Shown one piece after another: positions 54,628 to 63,631 of a stretch of 64,000 bases of DNA. The notes under the pieces were generated by a model that saw only the letters and a program-made list of their open reading frames with translations, was not told the origin of the DNA and searched no databases. The stretch is taken from positions 1 through 64,000 of the forward strand of contig CAVVEG010000017.1 of assembly GCA_963747255.1 (NCBI GenBank). Reading direction: 5' to 3'. Position numbers and translations under genes: made by a program. This DNA is from CAIYRG01 sp963747255 (GTDB lineage Bacteria > Pseudomonadota > Alphaproteobacteria > Micropepsales > Micropepsaceae). How positions within the stretch are numbered: the first letter of the stretch is position 1; each line of letters begins with the position of its first letter.

Positions 54628-57057
54628 ATGAGAACCGTCAGGAAAATCGTTCTTTCGGGTTTCGCCGGCATCTTCCTGATCGGTCTCCTTCTGGCCGCGA
54701 CTTACGTCTATTGGGTTACCCGGGATCTGCCGAGTTATGATGCGCTGGCGCATTACGAGCCGCCGGTCACGACGCGCGTCTATGCAGGCAGCGGAATGCT
54801 GATTGGAGAATATGCGCGTGAGCGCCGGTTGTTTGTCCCCATCAATCAGATCCCGGATCGCGTGAAGCAGGCTTTCCTTTCGGCCGAGGACAAGAATTTC
54901 TACAGCCATCCCGGCGTCGATATCTTCGGAATCATGCGCGCAGCGCTGAATGATTTGAGGAACACCGACCGGCGACCGCAAGGCGCATCGACCATAACGC
55001 AGCAGGTAGCGCGGAATTTTCTGCTTTCAAGCGAGGTGAGATTTTCGCGCAAGATCCGCGAAATGGTTCTCGCGATGCGAATTGACAATGCCTTCTCCAA
55101 GGACCGCATTCTCGAGCTTTACCTGAACGAAATATTCCTCGGAGAAAATTCCTACGGCGTCGCTGCAGCGGCGACGAATTACTTCGGCAAGCCGCTGGAC
55201 GAGCTTTCGATAGCGCAGGTCGCTTTCCTCGCCGGATTGCCCAAGGCCCCGGCCAATTACAGCCCGACGAGACACAAGGAAGCCGCCATTGGCCGGCGGA
55301 ATTACGTGCTCGATCAGATGTGGGACAATGGCTACATCACGCGCCAGCAGCGTGATGGCGCCGAGGCTGAAGATCTCATCACCTATAATCGGCCGTTTGG
55401 CGCAGTGGTGGCGGATGTCGATTACTTCGTTGAGGAAGTTCGCCGCACGTTGCAGCAGAAATACGGTGATCAGGCGCTCTATGACGGCGGACTGCAGGTT
55501 CGCTCAACACTTGTTCCGCGTCTGCAGGATATCGCCGTGCGTTCTCTGCGTTCCGGGCTCATTGCCTATGACCGTCGTCACGGATGGCGCGCTCCGGTTG
55601 CGCATGCCGATCTGAATGCGGATTGGAAAACTGCGCTGAGCCGGACTCCAAACCGGTCGGGTGTCCCGACCTGGAAAGTCGCCATTGTCCGCGGCCTGGG
55701 GCAGGACGCAAAGATCGAATTGCAGGATGGAACGGAAGGCCAGATTCCTGCCGCCGAACTTGTCTGGGCGCATCAACGGATGAAGGCCGGCGACATTATT
55801 TATGTCGAACCGATGGGCGACGAGCACGAGGCCTCGCAATATTGGTTGCGTGAAGTTCCCGTGGCGAATGGCGCCATCGTGGCGCTCGATCCGTTCACCG
55901 GCCACGTGCTCGCTCTCTCTGGCGGCTTTTCCTATGGCTCGTCGCAATTCGATCGCGCCATGCAGGCAGAACGTCAGCCAGGTTCGACGTTCAAGCCTTT
56001 TGTCTATGCGACCGCGCTCGATCAGGGATACACGCCCGTTACCAAAGTCCTCGATGCGCCGTTTGCCGCCTATCAGGGACCCGGACTTCCGCTCTGGACC
56101 CCGGAAAACTATGAGGCGGGTGAGTATCTCGGCCCAACCACGCTGCGACGCGGCATAGAGCAATCACGCAATCTGATGACGGCGCGTCTTGCCAGCACAA
56201 TTGGAATGGAGCCGATTGCCGGTACCGCCGAACGCATGGGCGTTTATGACAAGCTGCCACTGTTCCTCGCCAATTCGCTGGGCGCACAGGTGACGACGTT
56301 GCTGCACCTGACGACTGCATATGCGGAATTCGTGAATGGCGGCCGGAAACTGCAATCCACGCTGATCGACAGGGTGCAGGACCGGCATGGCAAAACCATC
56401 TACCGCTTTGACAACCGTTCCTGTCCCGATTGCAACCAGCCGCAGTGGACCGGTCAGGAGGAACCGCTGCTGCCGGAAAATCAGCAACAGGTGCTGGACC
56501 CCAGGACGGCTTATCAGATCGTCTCGATGCTCGAAGGCGTGATTCAGCGCGGCACCGGGGTGGCGATCCGTGTGTTGAACCGTCCACTCGCAGGAAAAAC
56601 CGGAACATCGAGCGATTTCCGCGATGCGTGGTTTGTCGGATTCTCACCGGATCTTGCGGTGGGCGTGTTTGTGGGCAAGGACAATTTCCAGACCCTGGGA
56701 CAGGGTGAGCAGGGCGCGCTCGCGGCGGCGCCGATTTTTCGCGATTTCATGAAAGAAGCGCTGGCGGACGAACCGCCGACGCCGTTCCGGGTGCCGCAAG
56801 GGATTGTGGAGGTGCCGATCAATCCCATTTCCGGCGCAGTCGTGCCGGATGGAACGCCCGGATCAATTCTCGAAGCGTTCAAATCCGGGACCGAGCCCGG
56901 TGCCGGCTACGCGGTTTCTGATATCAACGATGTGCCAGGCGCCGCGCCAGCGTCTGCTGCCGCGGATGAAATACCGCAGACGGGCCCAACGCCGGCAGCG
57001 GTGCCGAATTCCGGACGTGCCAATACGATCGGCACGGGTACCGGCGGCCTTTATTAG
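54628..57057 (+). CDS. mrcA: Penicillin-binding protein 1A (bifunctional transglycosylase/transpeptidase)
   Basis: 809 residues, one N-terminal anchor (LSGFAGIFLIGLLLAATYVY). Glycosyltransferase family 51 domain: FLSAEDKNFYSHPGVD (catalytic Glu), QGASTITQQVARNFLL, KIREMVLAMRIDNAF. Transpeptidase domain: SxxK in GSTFKPFVYAT, SxN in QSRNLMTARL, KTGT in GKTGTSSDFRDAWFVGFSPD. Builds and crosslinks peptidoglycan. The region between the domains holds an OB-like insert as in other PBP1A. A 37-base hairpin follows at once. Confidence 0.95.
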   Translation: MRTVRKIVLSGFAGIFLIGLLLAATYVYWVTRDLPSYDALAHYEPPVTTRVYAGSGMLIGEYARERRLFVPINQIPDRVKQAFLSAEDKNFYSHPGVDIFGIMRAALNDLRNTDRRPQGASTITQQVARNFLLSSEVRFSRKIREMVLAMRIDNAFSKDRILELYLNEIFLGENSYGVAAAATNYFGKPLDELSIAQVAFLAGLPKAPANYSPTRHKEAAIGRRNYVLDQMWDNGYITRQQRDGAEAEDLITYNRPFGAVVADVDYFVEEVRRTLQQKYGDQALYDGGLQVRSTLVPRLQDIAVRSLRSGLIAYDRRHGWRAPVAHADLNADWKTALSRTPNRSGVPTWKVAIVRGLGQDAKIELQDGTEGQIPAAELVWAHQRMKAGDIIYVEPMGDEHEASQYWLREVPVANGAIVALDPFTGHVLALSGGFSYGSSQFDRAMQAERQPGSTFKPFVYATALDQGYTPVTKVLDAPFAAYQGPGLPLWTPENYEAGEYLGPTTLRRGIEQSRNLMTARLASTIGMEPIAGTAERMGVYDKLPLFLANSLGAQVTTLLHLTTAYAEFVNGGRKLQSTLIDRVQDRHGKTIYRFDNRSCPDCNQPQWTGQEEPLLPENQQQVLDPRTAYQIVSMLEGVIQRGTGVAIRVLNRPLAGKTGTSSDFRDAWFVGFSPDLAVGVFVGKDNFQTLGQGEQGALAAAPIFRDFMKEALADEPPTPFRVPQGIVEVPINPISGAVVPDGTPGSILEAFKSGTEPGAGYAVSDINDVPGAAPASAAADEIPQTGPTPAAVPNSGRANTIGTGTGGLY

Positions 57058-57060
57058 AGC

Positions 57061-57097
57061 ATTGTTCGCCGAAGTGGCTGCCACTCCGGCGAACAAT
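57061..57097. terminator. Strong 18-bp inverted repeat after mrcA
   Basis: ATTGTTCGCCGAAGTGGC and its partner GCCACTCCGGCGAACAAT pair with one mismatch around a single base, starting four bases past the mrcA stop. Long near-perfect stem without a T tract; probably a terminator. A smaller hairpin (TTCCGATT/AATCGGAA, 57130-57151) follows, nearer the end of fic. Confidence 0.5.
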
Positions 57098-57177
57098 ATG
57101 CGGCAATCCAGATGAGTTGGAGAGCGCCTTTCCGATTTCTTCCAATCGGAAGATGCTTGCTTCGGCGCTGAACTGCG

Positions 57178-58290
57178 CTACGGCGCTTCCGCCAGAGAAT
57201 AGCTCGTGCTGCGCCCGCCCGCCGCATCCTTGATCAGTATGCCGCGCTTCACGAGATCGTCGATGTCGCGCGATGCAGTGTCCTGCGAGGATTTGCCAAG
57301 CACGGCCCATTTTGAGGAAGTCAGCTTGCCCTCGAATCCGTCCAGGAGGCGATTGAGAACCTTTCTCTGCCGCTCGTTGAATTGTTCGCCGGCGTGCGTC
57401 TCCCAGAAACGGGCTTTCTTGAGAACAGCAGCCAATATTGTCCTGGCACCGTCAATGGCACGTCCAAGGCAACCCAGGAACCATTCGAGCCACTCCGTAA
57501 TGTCAAGATCGTCTTTCTGAGTTGCTTCCAGAACATCGTAATAGGCTTTCCGCTCGACGCGAATTTGCGCGGACATGCTGTAGAAGCGCTGCGGGCTGTC
57601 TTCCGAGCGCGCGAGCGCCATGTCGGCGATGGCGCGCGCAATACGGCCATTGCCATCGTCGAAAGGGTGGATGGTCACGAACCAGAGGTGCGCGATACCA
57701 GCTTTCAGCACGGCGTCAGTGGATTCCTTGCCGTTGAACCACGCGAGAAATTCGCGCATCTCCCGATTGACGCGCCTGGCGGCGGGAGCTTCGTAATGAA
57801 TCCGTTCGTTGCCCATAGGCCCGGAAACAACCTGCATTGGGCCAGACTTGTCGTCACGCCATGCGCCGGTACGGATACGGGTCATGCCGCTACGTCCCGT
57901 GGGAAACAGCGAGGCGTGCCAGTCAAACAGCCTCCTGGTCGTGAGTGGCGCGCTGAATTTCTGCGTCGCGTCGAGCATCATCTCGACCACGCCCTCGACA
58001 TTGCGGTCGGCAGGTGTCAGCGCACCCACATCCATGCCGAGTCGACGGGCAATCGACGAGCGGACTTGCTCCCTGTCGAGCTTCTCGCCCTCGATTTCAC
58101 TCGACTTGGTTACGTCTTCAGTCAAGGTCTGAAGCATAGCTTCCGCGCGGAGCCCGAACCCGAGCGATTCCATCCGCCCGATCAGACGCCCCTGACGGTG
58201 GCGCACAGCCGCAAGCTGTTCCGCCAGGCGGTCCTGACCCCAGCGGAATTTCGGCCAGCCCTTCAGTTCATGAATGTACCCGGTCGTCAT
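57178..58290 (-). CDS. Fic-family AMP-transferase with DUF4172 and C-terminal winged helix
   Basis: 370 residues. N-terminal DUF4172 region (WPKFRWGQDRLAEQLAAVRH), inhibitory motif SSEIEG at 63-68 (fits [ST]xxxE[GN] that blocks the active site), catalytic motif HPFDDGNGRIARA (208-220), and about 60 C-terminal residues forming a winged helix (SSKWAVLGKSSQDTASRDID, LVKRGILIKDAAGGRSTSYS). Such enzymes transfer AMP to protein hydroxyls; partner unknown. The helix-turn-helix tail suggests DNA binding, and an array of inverted repeats overlaps its start codon. It is probably self-regulating. Confidence 0.88.
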   Translation of the reverse strand: MTTGYIHELKGWPKFRWGQDRLAEQLAAVRHRQGRLIGRMESLGFGLRAEAMLQTLTEDVTKSSEIEGEKLDREQVRSSIARRLGMDVGALTPADRNVEGVVEMMLDATQKFSAPLTTRRLFDWHASLFPTGRSGMTRIRTGAWRDDKSGPMQVVSGPMGNERIHYEAPAARRVNREMREFLAWFNGKESTDAVLKAGIAHLWFVTIHPFDDGNGRIARAIADMALARSEDSPQRFYSMSAQIRVERKAYYDVLEATQKDDLDITEWLEWFLGCLGRAIDGARTILAAVLKKARFWETHAGEQFNERQRKVLNRLLDGFEGKLTSSKWAVLGKSSQDTASRDIDDLVKRGILIKDAAGGRSTSYSLAEAP

Positions 58291-58393
58291 AATCTCTGCA
58301 CCTTATGCGGAGATTATGACCGGTATTCTCCGCAAAGTGCAAGGATAATCTACGCATAACATGCGGAGATTATGACCTATAATCTCCGCATGT
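58286..58393. promoter_or_regulatory. Array of six half-sites (two palindromes plus two single sites) over the fic start
   Basis: Palindrome 1: GTCATAATCTCTGCA at 58286-58300 and TGCGGAGATTATGAC at 58306-58320, one mismatch. Palindrome 2: ACATGCGGAGATTAT at 58359-58373 and ATAATCTCCGCATGT at 58379-58393, perfect. Between them lie two single degenerate copies (GGTATTCTCCGCA at 58322 and GATAATCTACGCAT at 58344). Consensus half-site ATAATCTCCGCAT. Both palindromes have five-base spacers. The array covers the fic start codon and all of the 90 bases before it, so binding should shut off fic. Confidence 0.7.
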
Positions 58394-58426
58394 CGCGGTA
58401 AAAAATCGGAGGGAGAGAGCCTGCCG

Positions 58427-59476
58427 TCAGCGTAAGCTTATTTTCTGAACGCGGAGGTTGCCGACCTCTCCCACGTAAAGCGTATTTTCGTTGCGGCAGT
58501 CGATTGCGTTCACCGTGCCGAATTCCTTGAGCATTTTGCCGGCGCGACCAAATTTGCCAAGTACGGTCCCGTCCAGCTTCATTTTGTAAATCTCGCCCGC
58601 GATATCGATGTTGTTGGGCGGATTGGAATTCGAGACATAAAGCACCGGGTTTGGACCGGCGGTCAGACAAAGCGCCTGAGGATTGCCGAGATTGCGGAAT
58701 TCCGTCTTGTACGTGCCGTTGTCGTCGAACACCTGCACGCGCTTGTTGCCGCCATCCGCCACATAAACATTGCCCTGCGCGTCCACCGCAATGCTGCGGA
58801 CATTGGCAAACTGCCCGGGTCCGGTACCTTTCTGACCCCAGGACTTGATGAATTTGCCATCCCGATCGAATTTCGCCACGCGAGCGTTCCCGAGACCGTC
58901 GGCGACAAAGATGTTTCCGGCATTGTCCCAAGCCACGTCCGTCGGCCGATCGAAGACATCCTGCTGACGTCCCGCCCCAGGTGCTCCGCCACCCACGCCG
59001 CCTTCACCTCCGGCCCGTGCCGGAATGGGGATGGCCTCCGGCTTTCTGCCGAGCAGCAAGGCCACGCGTCCCTGAGGGTCGAACTTGATGACCATTCCGC
59101 TCATCTGATCCACAACCCAAAAATTGTCCTGCGGATCGACGCGAACCTGGGCAGCAAACATGAACCCGTAGATTCCCTGTCCGATTTCCCGGACGAAGCG
59201 TCCGGTCCGGTCGAACTCGAACAGCCTCGACCCGCCATGCGCAAAGGAACGCGAACCGCCCAACGAGACCGTCGGATGCCCCGTTCTGGTGTAAACATAC
59301 AGATCGCCACGCGAATTGGTTGCGACGCCGCCAACCTCGCCCAGGTAAATGTCGTCGGGCATGGTGAGCGGGTTCGCGGCCGAGTCGTAGGGAATCTCGG
59401 GAGCGGCGTTCTGAGCTGCCGCCGGAAATACGGCGAGCGCTACAGTCGAAAACAGTAACGGCAACAGGCGATTCAT
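58427..59476 (-). CDS. Secreted NHL-repeat beta-propeller protein (paralogue 1)
   Basis: 349 residues with signal peptide (LLFSTVALAVFPAAAQ). About six NHL blades: NSRGDLYVYTRTGHP, GSRLFEFDRTGRFVREIGQG, VDPQDNFWVVDQMSGMVIKF, DVAWDNAGNIFVADGLGNAR, SIAVDAQGNVYVADGGNKRV and NENTLYVGEVGNLRVQKISL. A Gly/Ala-rich insert (about residue 150-170) interrupts one blade. Likely periplasmic ligand- or protein-binding; the activity is unknown, and no lyase motif was confirmed. Paired with the next gene by duplication. Confidence 0.85.
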   Translation of the reverse strand: MNRLLPLLFSTVALAVFPAAAQNAAPEIPYDSAANPLTMPDDIYLGEVGGVATNSRGDLYVYTRTGHPTVSLGGSRSFAHGGSRLFEFDRTGRFVREIGQGIYGFMFAAQVRVDPQDNFWVVDQMSGMVIKFDPQGRVALLLGRKPEAIPIPARAGGEGGVGGGAPGAGRQQDVFDRPTDVAWDNAGNIFVADGLGNARVAKFDRDGKFIKSWGQKGTGPGQFANVRSIAVDAQGNVYVADGGNKRVQVFDDNGTYKTEFRNLGNPQALCLTAGPNPVLYVSNSNPPNNIDIAGEIYKMKLDGTVLGKFGRAGKMLKEFGTVNAIDCRNENTLYVGEVGNLRVQKISLR

Positions 59477-59494
59477 TGTTTCCTCCCCAATTCC

Positions 59495-60544
59495 CTATTG
59501 CGCGCTCGCGGCTCTGGCCGTCTGCTGTCTCAGGATGAATTTCTGGACGCGCCAGGACTCGATCTCGCCGACGATGATCTGGTTCGGATCGCGACAGTCC
59601 ATCATGTGCACGACCTGAACGCCGGGCGGCTGTTTACCCGCATGACCGAACTTGCCGACGATCGTGCCGTCGAGTTCCATCTTGTAAATCTCGCCTGTGA
59701 TATCCCATGAACCGGGCGGATTGCCGTTGGGATTGGAATTCGAGGCAAAGAAATACTGGTGTGGGCCCTGCGAAATGCAGTCCGTCCAGCCGACCCCGAC
59801 ATTGGCGAAAATCGCCTTTGGCTTCAGGTTGTTGTCCAGAACCTGATAGCGAAAATTGGAGCGATCCGCGACATACACATTGCCCTGGGCATCAACCTGC
59901 AAGCCATGCGGCAGGTTGAATTCACCGGGCCCGTTGCCAGGCTTCTCGCTGCCGGCCTGTGCAAGGAAATGCCCGGCCCTGTCGTATTTGACGACGCGGT
60001 TGTTGCAGTATCCGTCAGAGATGAAGATATCGCCCTGCGGATCCCAACCCACATCCGTGGGCCGGCAGAAGATGTATTTCTGGGCTGGCGGATTTGGTCC
60101 GGTGCGCGTCGCAACGGCGCCTGCAACTGCAGGGGGCCTGCGGCCAAGCACCATCAGGACGCGTCCCTCCGGGCTGAATTTGGTGATCATGTTGGTGCCT
60201 TCGTCCACCGTCCAGATATTGTCCTGCGGATCGACTCGAACGGAGTGCGCGAATTCGAAGCCGTAATAGCCTTTGCCGATTTCCTTGATAAAATTGCCGT
60301 TCTGATCGAATTCCCACAGCCGGGTGTTGGCGCTGCGGTGATAGACGAAGACATGCCCTTTGGAATTCGTCGCCACAGCAACCGATTCCCCGAGATACTC
60401 GCCGGGCGGCGGTTTCAGGAAATTCGGCACCGAAGTAACCGGAATTTCCGGTACATTTTGAGCTGTAGCCTTTAACTGTGCGGCTGCTCCGCCGGCACAA
60501 AGAACCAATGCCAAAGCGCTTGCTGTTGTGAGATGCCGCTTCAT
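59495..60544 (-). CDS. Secreted NHL-repeat beta-propeller protein (paralogue 2)
   Basis: 349 residues. Signal peptide (LTTASALALVLCAGGAAAQL). Blades mirror the neighbour: NSKGHVFVYHRSANTRLWEF, FIKEIGKGYYGFEFAHSVRV, DPQDNIWTVDEGTNMITKFS, DVGWDPQGDIFISDGYCNNR, GLQVDAQGNVYVADRSNFRY, GEIYKMELDGTIVGKFGHAG. The same length and the shared GEIYKM(K/E)LDGT block show a tandem duplication. Stands 18 bases upstream of paralogue 1 on the same strand, so one transcript. Confidence 0.85.
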   Translation of the reverse strand: MKRHLTTASALALVLCAGGAAAQLKATAQNVPEIPVTSVPNFLKPPPGEYLGESVAVATNSKGHVFVYHRSANTRLWEFDQNGNFIKEIGKGYYGFEFAHSVRVDPQDNIWTVDEGTNMITKFSPEGRVLMVLGRRPPAVAGAVATRTGPNPPAQKYIFCRPTDVGWDPQGDIFISDGYCNNRVVKYDRAGHFLAQAGSEKPGNGPGEFNLPHGLQVDAQGNVYVADRSNFRYQVLDNNLKPKAIFANVGVGWTDCISQGPHQYFFASNSNPNGNPPGSWDITGEIYKMELDGTIVGKFGHAGKQPPGVQVVHMMDCRDPNQIIVGEIESWRVQKFILRQQTARAASAQ

Positions 60545-60723
60545 GAGACCCTCCCGAGGACTGACGGCTGCCTGCAGGCTTCGCGAGAATTGCGAACCTG
60601 CGCCAAGGCTATACCAATCCGGGAGCCGCTTCAATTGCGATAGCGAGACCATCAGGCCGTCGATGATAATCCGTGTCCTGATGATTTTGCGCCGGGACAG
60701 CGCCATGCAGCACCGGTGGGGGG

Positions 60724-60942
60724 TCAGAAGTCCGGACGCCAGCGCACCGCATCTTCAACGGTCAGCAATGCGCGGCGCCGGAGCGGAATGCGCGGGCGCG
60801 GATGATCCGGTGCGAACAGGCGCCAACCGAGCACCAGCAGCCCCCCTCCGAAAAGAAGCGTCAGAACAACCCGCGTAAAAACCGTCACAAGGTCATACCC
60901 ACCGTCCGGTGCGGAGGGATTTCGGTAGAAATTTCTCATCAT
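60724..60942 (-). CDS. Small single-pass membrane protein
   Basis: 72 residues from ATG 60942: MMRNFYRNPSAPDGGYDLVT, then one membrane helix (VVLTLLFGGGLLVLGWRLFA) and a basic tail. No family recognised. Coding is plausible because of the clean hydrophobic helix and lack of a competing frame, but it is short. Confidence 0.5.
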   Translation of the reverse strand: MMRNFYRNPSAPDGGYDLVTVFTRVVLTLLFGGGLLVLGWRLFAPDHPRPRIPLRRRALLTVEDAVRWRPDF

Positions 60943-61076
60943 CTGTCTGAATAGCGCGCCAAGTTTTGCTTTCCGCGAAGTTTACGGCAACACGATGGCG
61001 CAAGCTACCCTGGTGAGCAATCTCGTTGCGGCGTGTGAGACGTGCACCTATATCGGTGGCGAACAAGGGTGGTGTC

Positions 61077-62208
61077 ATGCGCGCGGAAGCCGAACGGGCA
61101 GTCGATGAGATCAAGCAGGCTTTGGCTCTGCTGAGGAGGCATCTTTGACTGGGAAAGCTCCGTCCGTCGCCTGGATGAACTGAACGCCAAAGCCGAGGCT
61201 CCCGATTTCTGGGCGGATGCCCAGAAGGCCCAGGAACTGATGCGGGAACGCAATCGGCTGGATCGCGCCATTTCCGCCTATCGCAGCCTTGAGAACCAGC
61301 TCTCCGACTCTCTGGGGCTCATCGAATTGGCGGAAGCCGAAGGCGACAGGGAAATGGTAGCGGACGCCGAAGCATCGTTGCTTGCCCTCCGGCCGACCGC
61401 CGAAGCCATGAAGCTTGAATCCATGTTGTCGGGCGAAGCCGACGCGAACGACGCCTATCTCGAGGTTCATGCCGGCGCCGGAGGAACGGAATCGCAGGAT
61501 TGGGCGGAGATGCTTTTGCGCATGTATGTGCGCTGGGCGGAGCGCCACGGATACAAAACCGAATTTATGGAAGAGAGCGAAGGTGAAGAGGCCGGAATCA
61601 AATCGGCGACCGTCCAGATCAAGGGCGAAAATGCCTATGGCTGGCTGAAGACGGAAACCGGCGTGCACCGTCTCGTGCGCATTTCACCATTCGATTCCAA
61701 TGCGCGCCGGCATACGAGTTTTGCTTCGGTCGGAGTATTTCCGGTGGTCGATGACCGCATCGAGATCGATATTCCGGAAAAGGAAGTTCGGATTGACGTT
61801 TATCGTGCCAGTGGCGCCGGCGGACAGCATGTCAACAAGACGGAATCGGCGGTCCGCATAACGCATTTGCCGACCGGCATTGTTGTGCAGTGCCAGAACG
61901 ACCGCTCCCAGCACAAGAATCGTTCGCAAGCCTGGGCGATGCTGCGCGCGCGCCTGTATGAAGCCGAAATGCGCAAACGCGAAGAACAGGCCGCCGCGGC
62001 CAACGCGGCGAAATCCGATATCGGCTGGGGCCATCAGATCCGTTCTTATGTCCTGCAGCCCTATCAGCTTGTGAAAGATTTGCGTACCGGTATGGAATCT
62101 CATTCGCCGCAGGATGTGCTGGACGGCAACCTCGATCCGTTCATGGCGGCATCGCTGGCGCAGCGCGTTGGTGAAAAGCCGGCATCGGAAGTCAGCGACC
62201 TGGAATAA
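61077..62208 (+). CDS. prfB: Peptide chain release factor 2 with programmed +1 frameshift
   Basis: Ends translation at UGA and UAA. ATG 61077 opens MRAEAERAVDEIKQALALLR; 23 codons later comes CTT TGA C (TGA 61146-61148), preceded by AGGAGG at 61134-61139 that acts as an internal Shine-Dalgarno. A +1 slip at CUU-U reads GAC TGG GAA and gives a full RF2 (SPF codon-recognition motif in RISPFDSNARRHTSFASVGV, GGQ in ASGAGGQHVNKTESAVRITH). RF2 level is so self-tuned: low RF2 favours the slip. Classic last gene after mrcA in alphaproteobacteria. Confidence 0.95.
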
Positions 62209-62217
62209 AAAATTCTT

Positions 62218-62901
62218 CTATTCGGCGGCTTCCGGCAAGGGATCGACCAATGACGCGTCGGTGTTCCTGACATTGCCGACGCGAGGCGTTACAGCCCACG
62301 AGGTCATCCGGGCGGAAGCAAAGGGCCGGCAAAGGTCCGTCAGCCGTTCGGCGCTGGTTTCAGCCTCACCCAACCAGAATGTCCAGGCATCCGGCGACAG
62401 TATGACAGGCATTCGGTCATGGATCGCGGCCATGAATTCGTTGGCTCTGGTGGTGAGGATGGTGAACGTCTCCAGCCGCTTCCTGTCCCCGGTTTTTTCC
62501 CGCCACGACTCCCATAGTCCTGCGAATGCAAAAGGTTGGTTGTCCTTCAGCGTAATAAGGCGTGGCGTATCCCGTGTCGGCCACTCGTAAAATCCGTCCG
62601 TAACCACCAGACAACGGCGTGCTTTGAAGGCGTCGCGGAATGCCGGCTTTATGGCGCACGTCTCGGATTGGGCATTGATCATGCGGGAGCCGATTTTCGC
62701 TTCCTTCGCCCAGAAAGGGATCAATCCCCAACGCATCTCCACCAGATCGCGGTGGCCGCCATTCAGCCGGACGACAAACGCGTTCTGCGTGGGGGCGATA
62801 TTATACTGCGGCGGGAAATTGGATGCCGGTGGCGTGCCGGTCAGCCGGTAAAGCCGCACGAGTTCCGCCCAGGCATATCGATTGGTAAAGCGACCGCACA
62901 T
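62218..62901 (-). CDS. SRAP family protein (YedK/HMCES, abasic-site DNA-protein crosslinker)
   Basis: 227 residues. Catalytic Cys2 in MCGRFTNRYAWAELVRLYR; PQYNIAPTQNAFVVR, VEMRWGLIPFWAKEAKIG, MINAQSETCAIKPAFRDAF, RCLVVTDGFYEWPT (Glu) and IHDRMPVILSPDAWTFWLGE (His) are all present. Forms a thiazolidine bond with abasic sites in single-stranded DNA and shields them. Convergent with prfB, 9 bases apart. Confidence 0.92.
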   Translation of the reverse strand: MCGRFTNRYAWAELVRLYRLTGTPPASNFPPQYNIAPTQNAFVVRLNGGHRDLVEMRWGLIPFWAKEAKIGSRMINAQSETCAIKPAFRDAFKARRCLVVTDGFYEWPTRDTPRLITLKDNQPFAFAGLWESWREKTGDRKRLETFTILTTRANEFMAAIHDRMPVILSPDAWTFWLGEAETSAERLTDLCRPFASARMTSWAVTPRVGNVRNTDASLVDPLPEAAE

Positions 62902-62923
62902 TGGGGGAATTTACCGCCTGGCA

Positions 62924-63592
62924 TCAGGTGCGGACAGAAAGTTCGATACCATCGCCGATCTGAAGTTCAACGGATTGATAACCGTTCCCCGGGTCCCGCA
63001 CATACGCAAGGTAAGCGGCCAGGCGTTCCGGAAACAGGGTGATGTCATCGGCGATGACAAGCGCACCCGGTGCAAGTGATGATTGCAGCATGTTCAGCAG
63101 CGGCAAATAGAAGTCTTTCCAGCCGTCGAGAAACAGCAGGTCTATCGGATGCCCGAGTTCGTTTAATGTCTCGAAGGCGTCTCCGCAGCGAATTTCGACC
63201 AGATGGTCGAGCCCCAGAACGGCAAGGTTTTCCCCGGCCGCTTTCGCTTTGGCGCGGGACAATTCTGCCGAAATGAGATTCCCCTCGCCGTTATCTTTGA
63301 TGGCGCAGGCAAAATGAATGGCGGACGCACCGAAGGACGTGCCCACCTCCACGATCTGTCTTGGCCGCCTGGCACGCGTGAGCACGTAAAGGAACCGCCC
63401 GACCTCCGGCGGCACCGGCAAATAGGCCTGGTCGAATAACGGCGCGAGTTCCGGGGCATAACGCTGGCCCTGAAACCGCCGATCGGCTTCCGTTTGAATG
63501 CGCGCAAGCAGTTCCGGATCGCCGTCATCCGCAGCTTTGAACAGGCGCGCGAGCATGCTGGCCACTTTCGGCGATGCGAGAGAATCCGTCAT
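62924..63592 (-). CDS. Class I SAM-dependent O-methyltransferase (COMT-like)
   Basis: 222 residues. Glycine motif IVEVGTSFGASAIHFACAIK, acidic ribose site in GNLISAELSRAKAKAAGENL, DLLFLDGWKDFYLPLLNML and GALVIADDITLFP, the order of bacterial catechol-type O-methyltransferases (PF01596-like). Metal ligands Asp in LFLDGWK and DD in ADDI are kept. Substrate unknown. It follows SRAP's start by 22 bases on the same strand. Confidence 0.88.
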   Translation of the reverse strand: MTDSLASPKVASMLARLFKAADDGDPELLARIQTEADRRFQGQRYAPELAPLFDQAYLPVPPEVGRFLYVLTRARRPRQIVEVGTSFGASAIHFACAIKDNGEGNLISAELSRAKAKAAGENLAVLGLDHLVEIRCGDAFETLNELGHPIDLLFLDGWKDFYLPLLNMLQSSLAPGALVIADDITLFPERLAAYLAYVRDPGNGYQSVELQIGDGIELSVRT

Positions 63593-63631
63593 TGCGTATT
63601 ACTGGACTGGCCGGCCATGCTCCCCCTGCAA

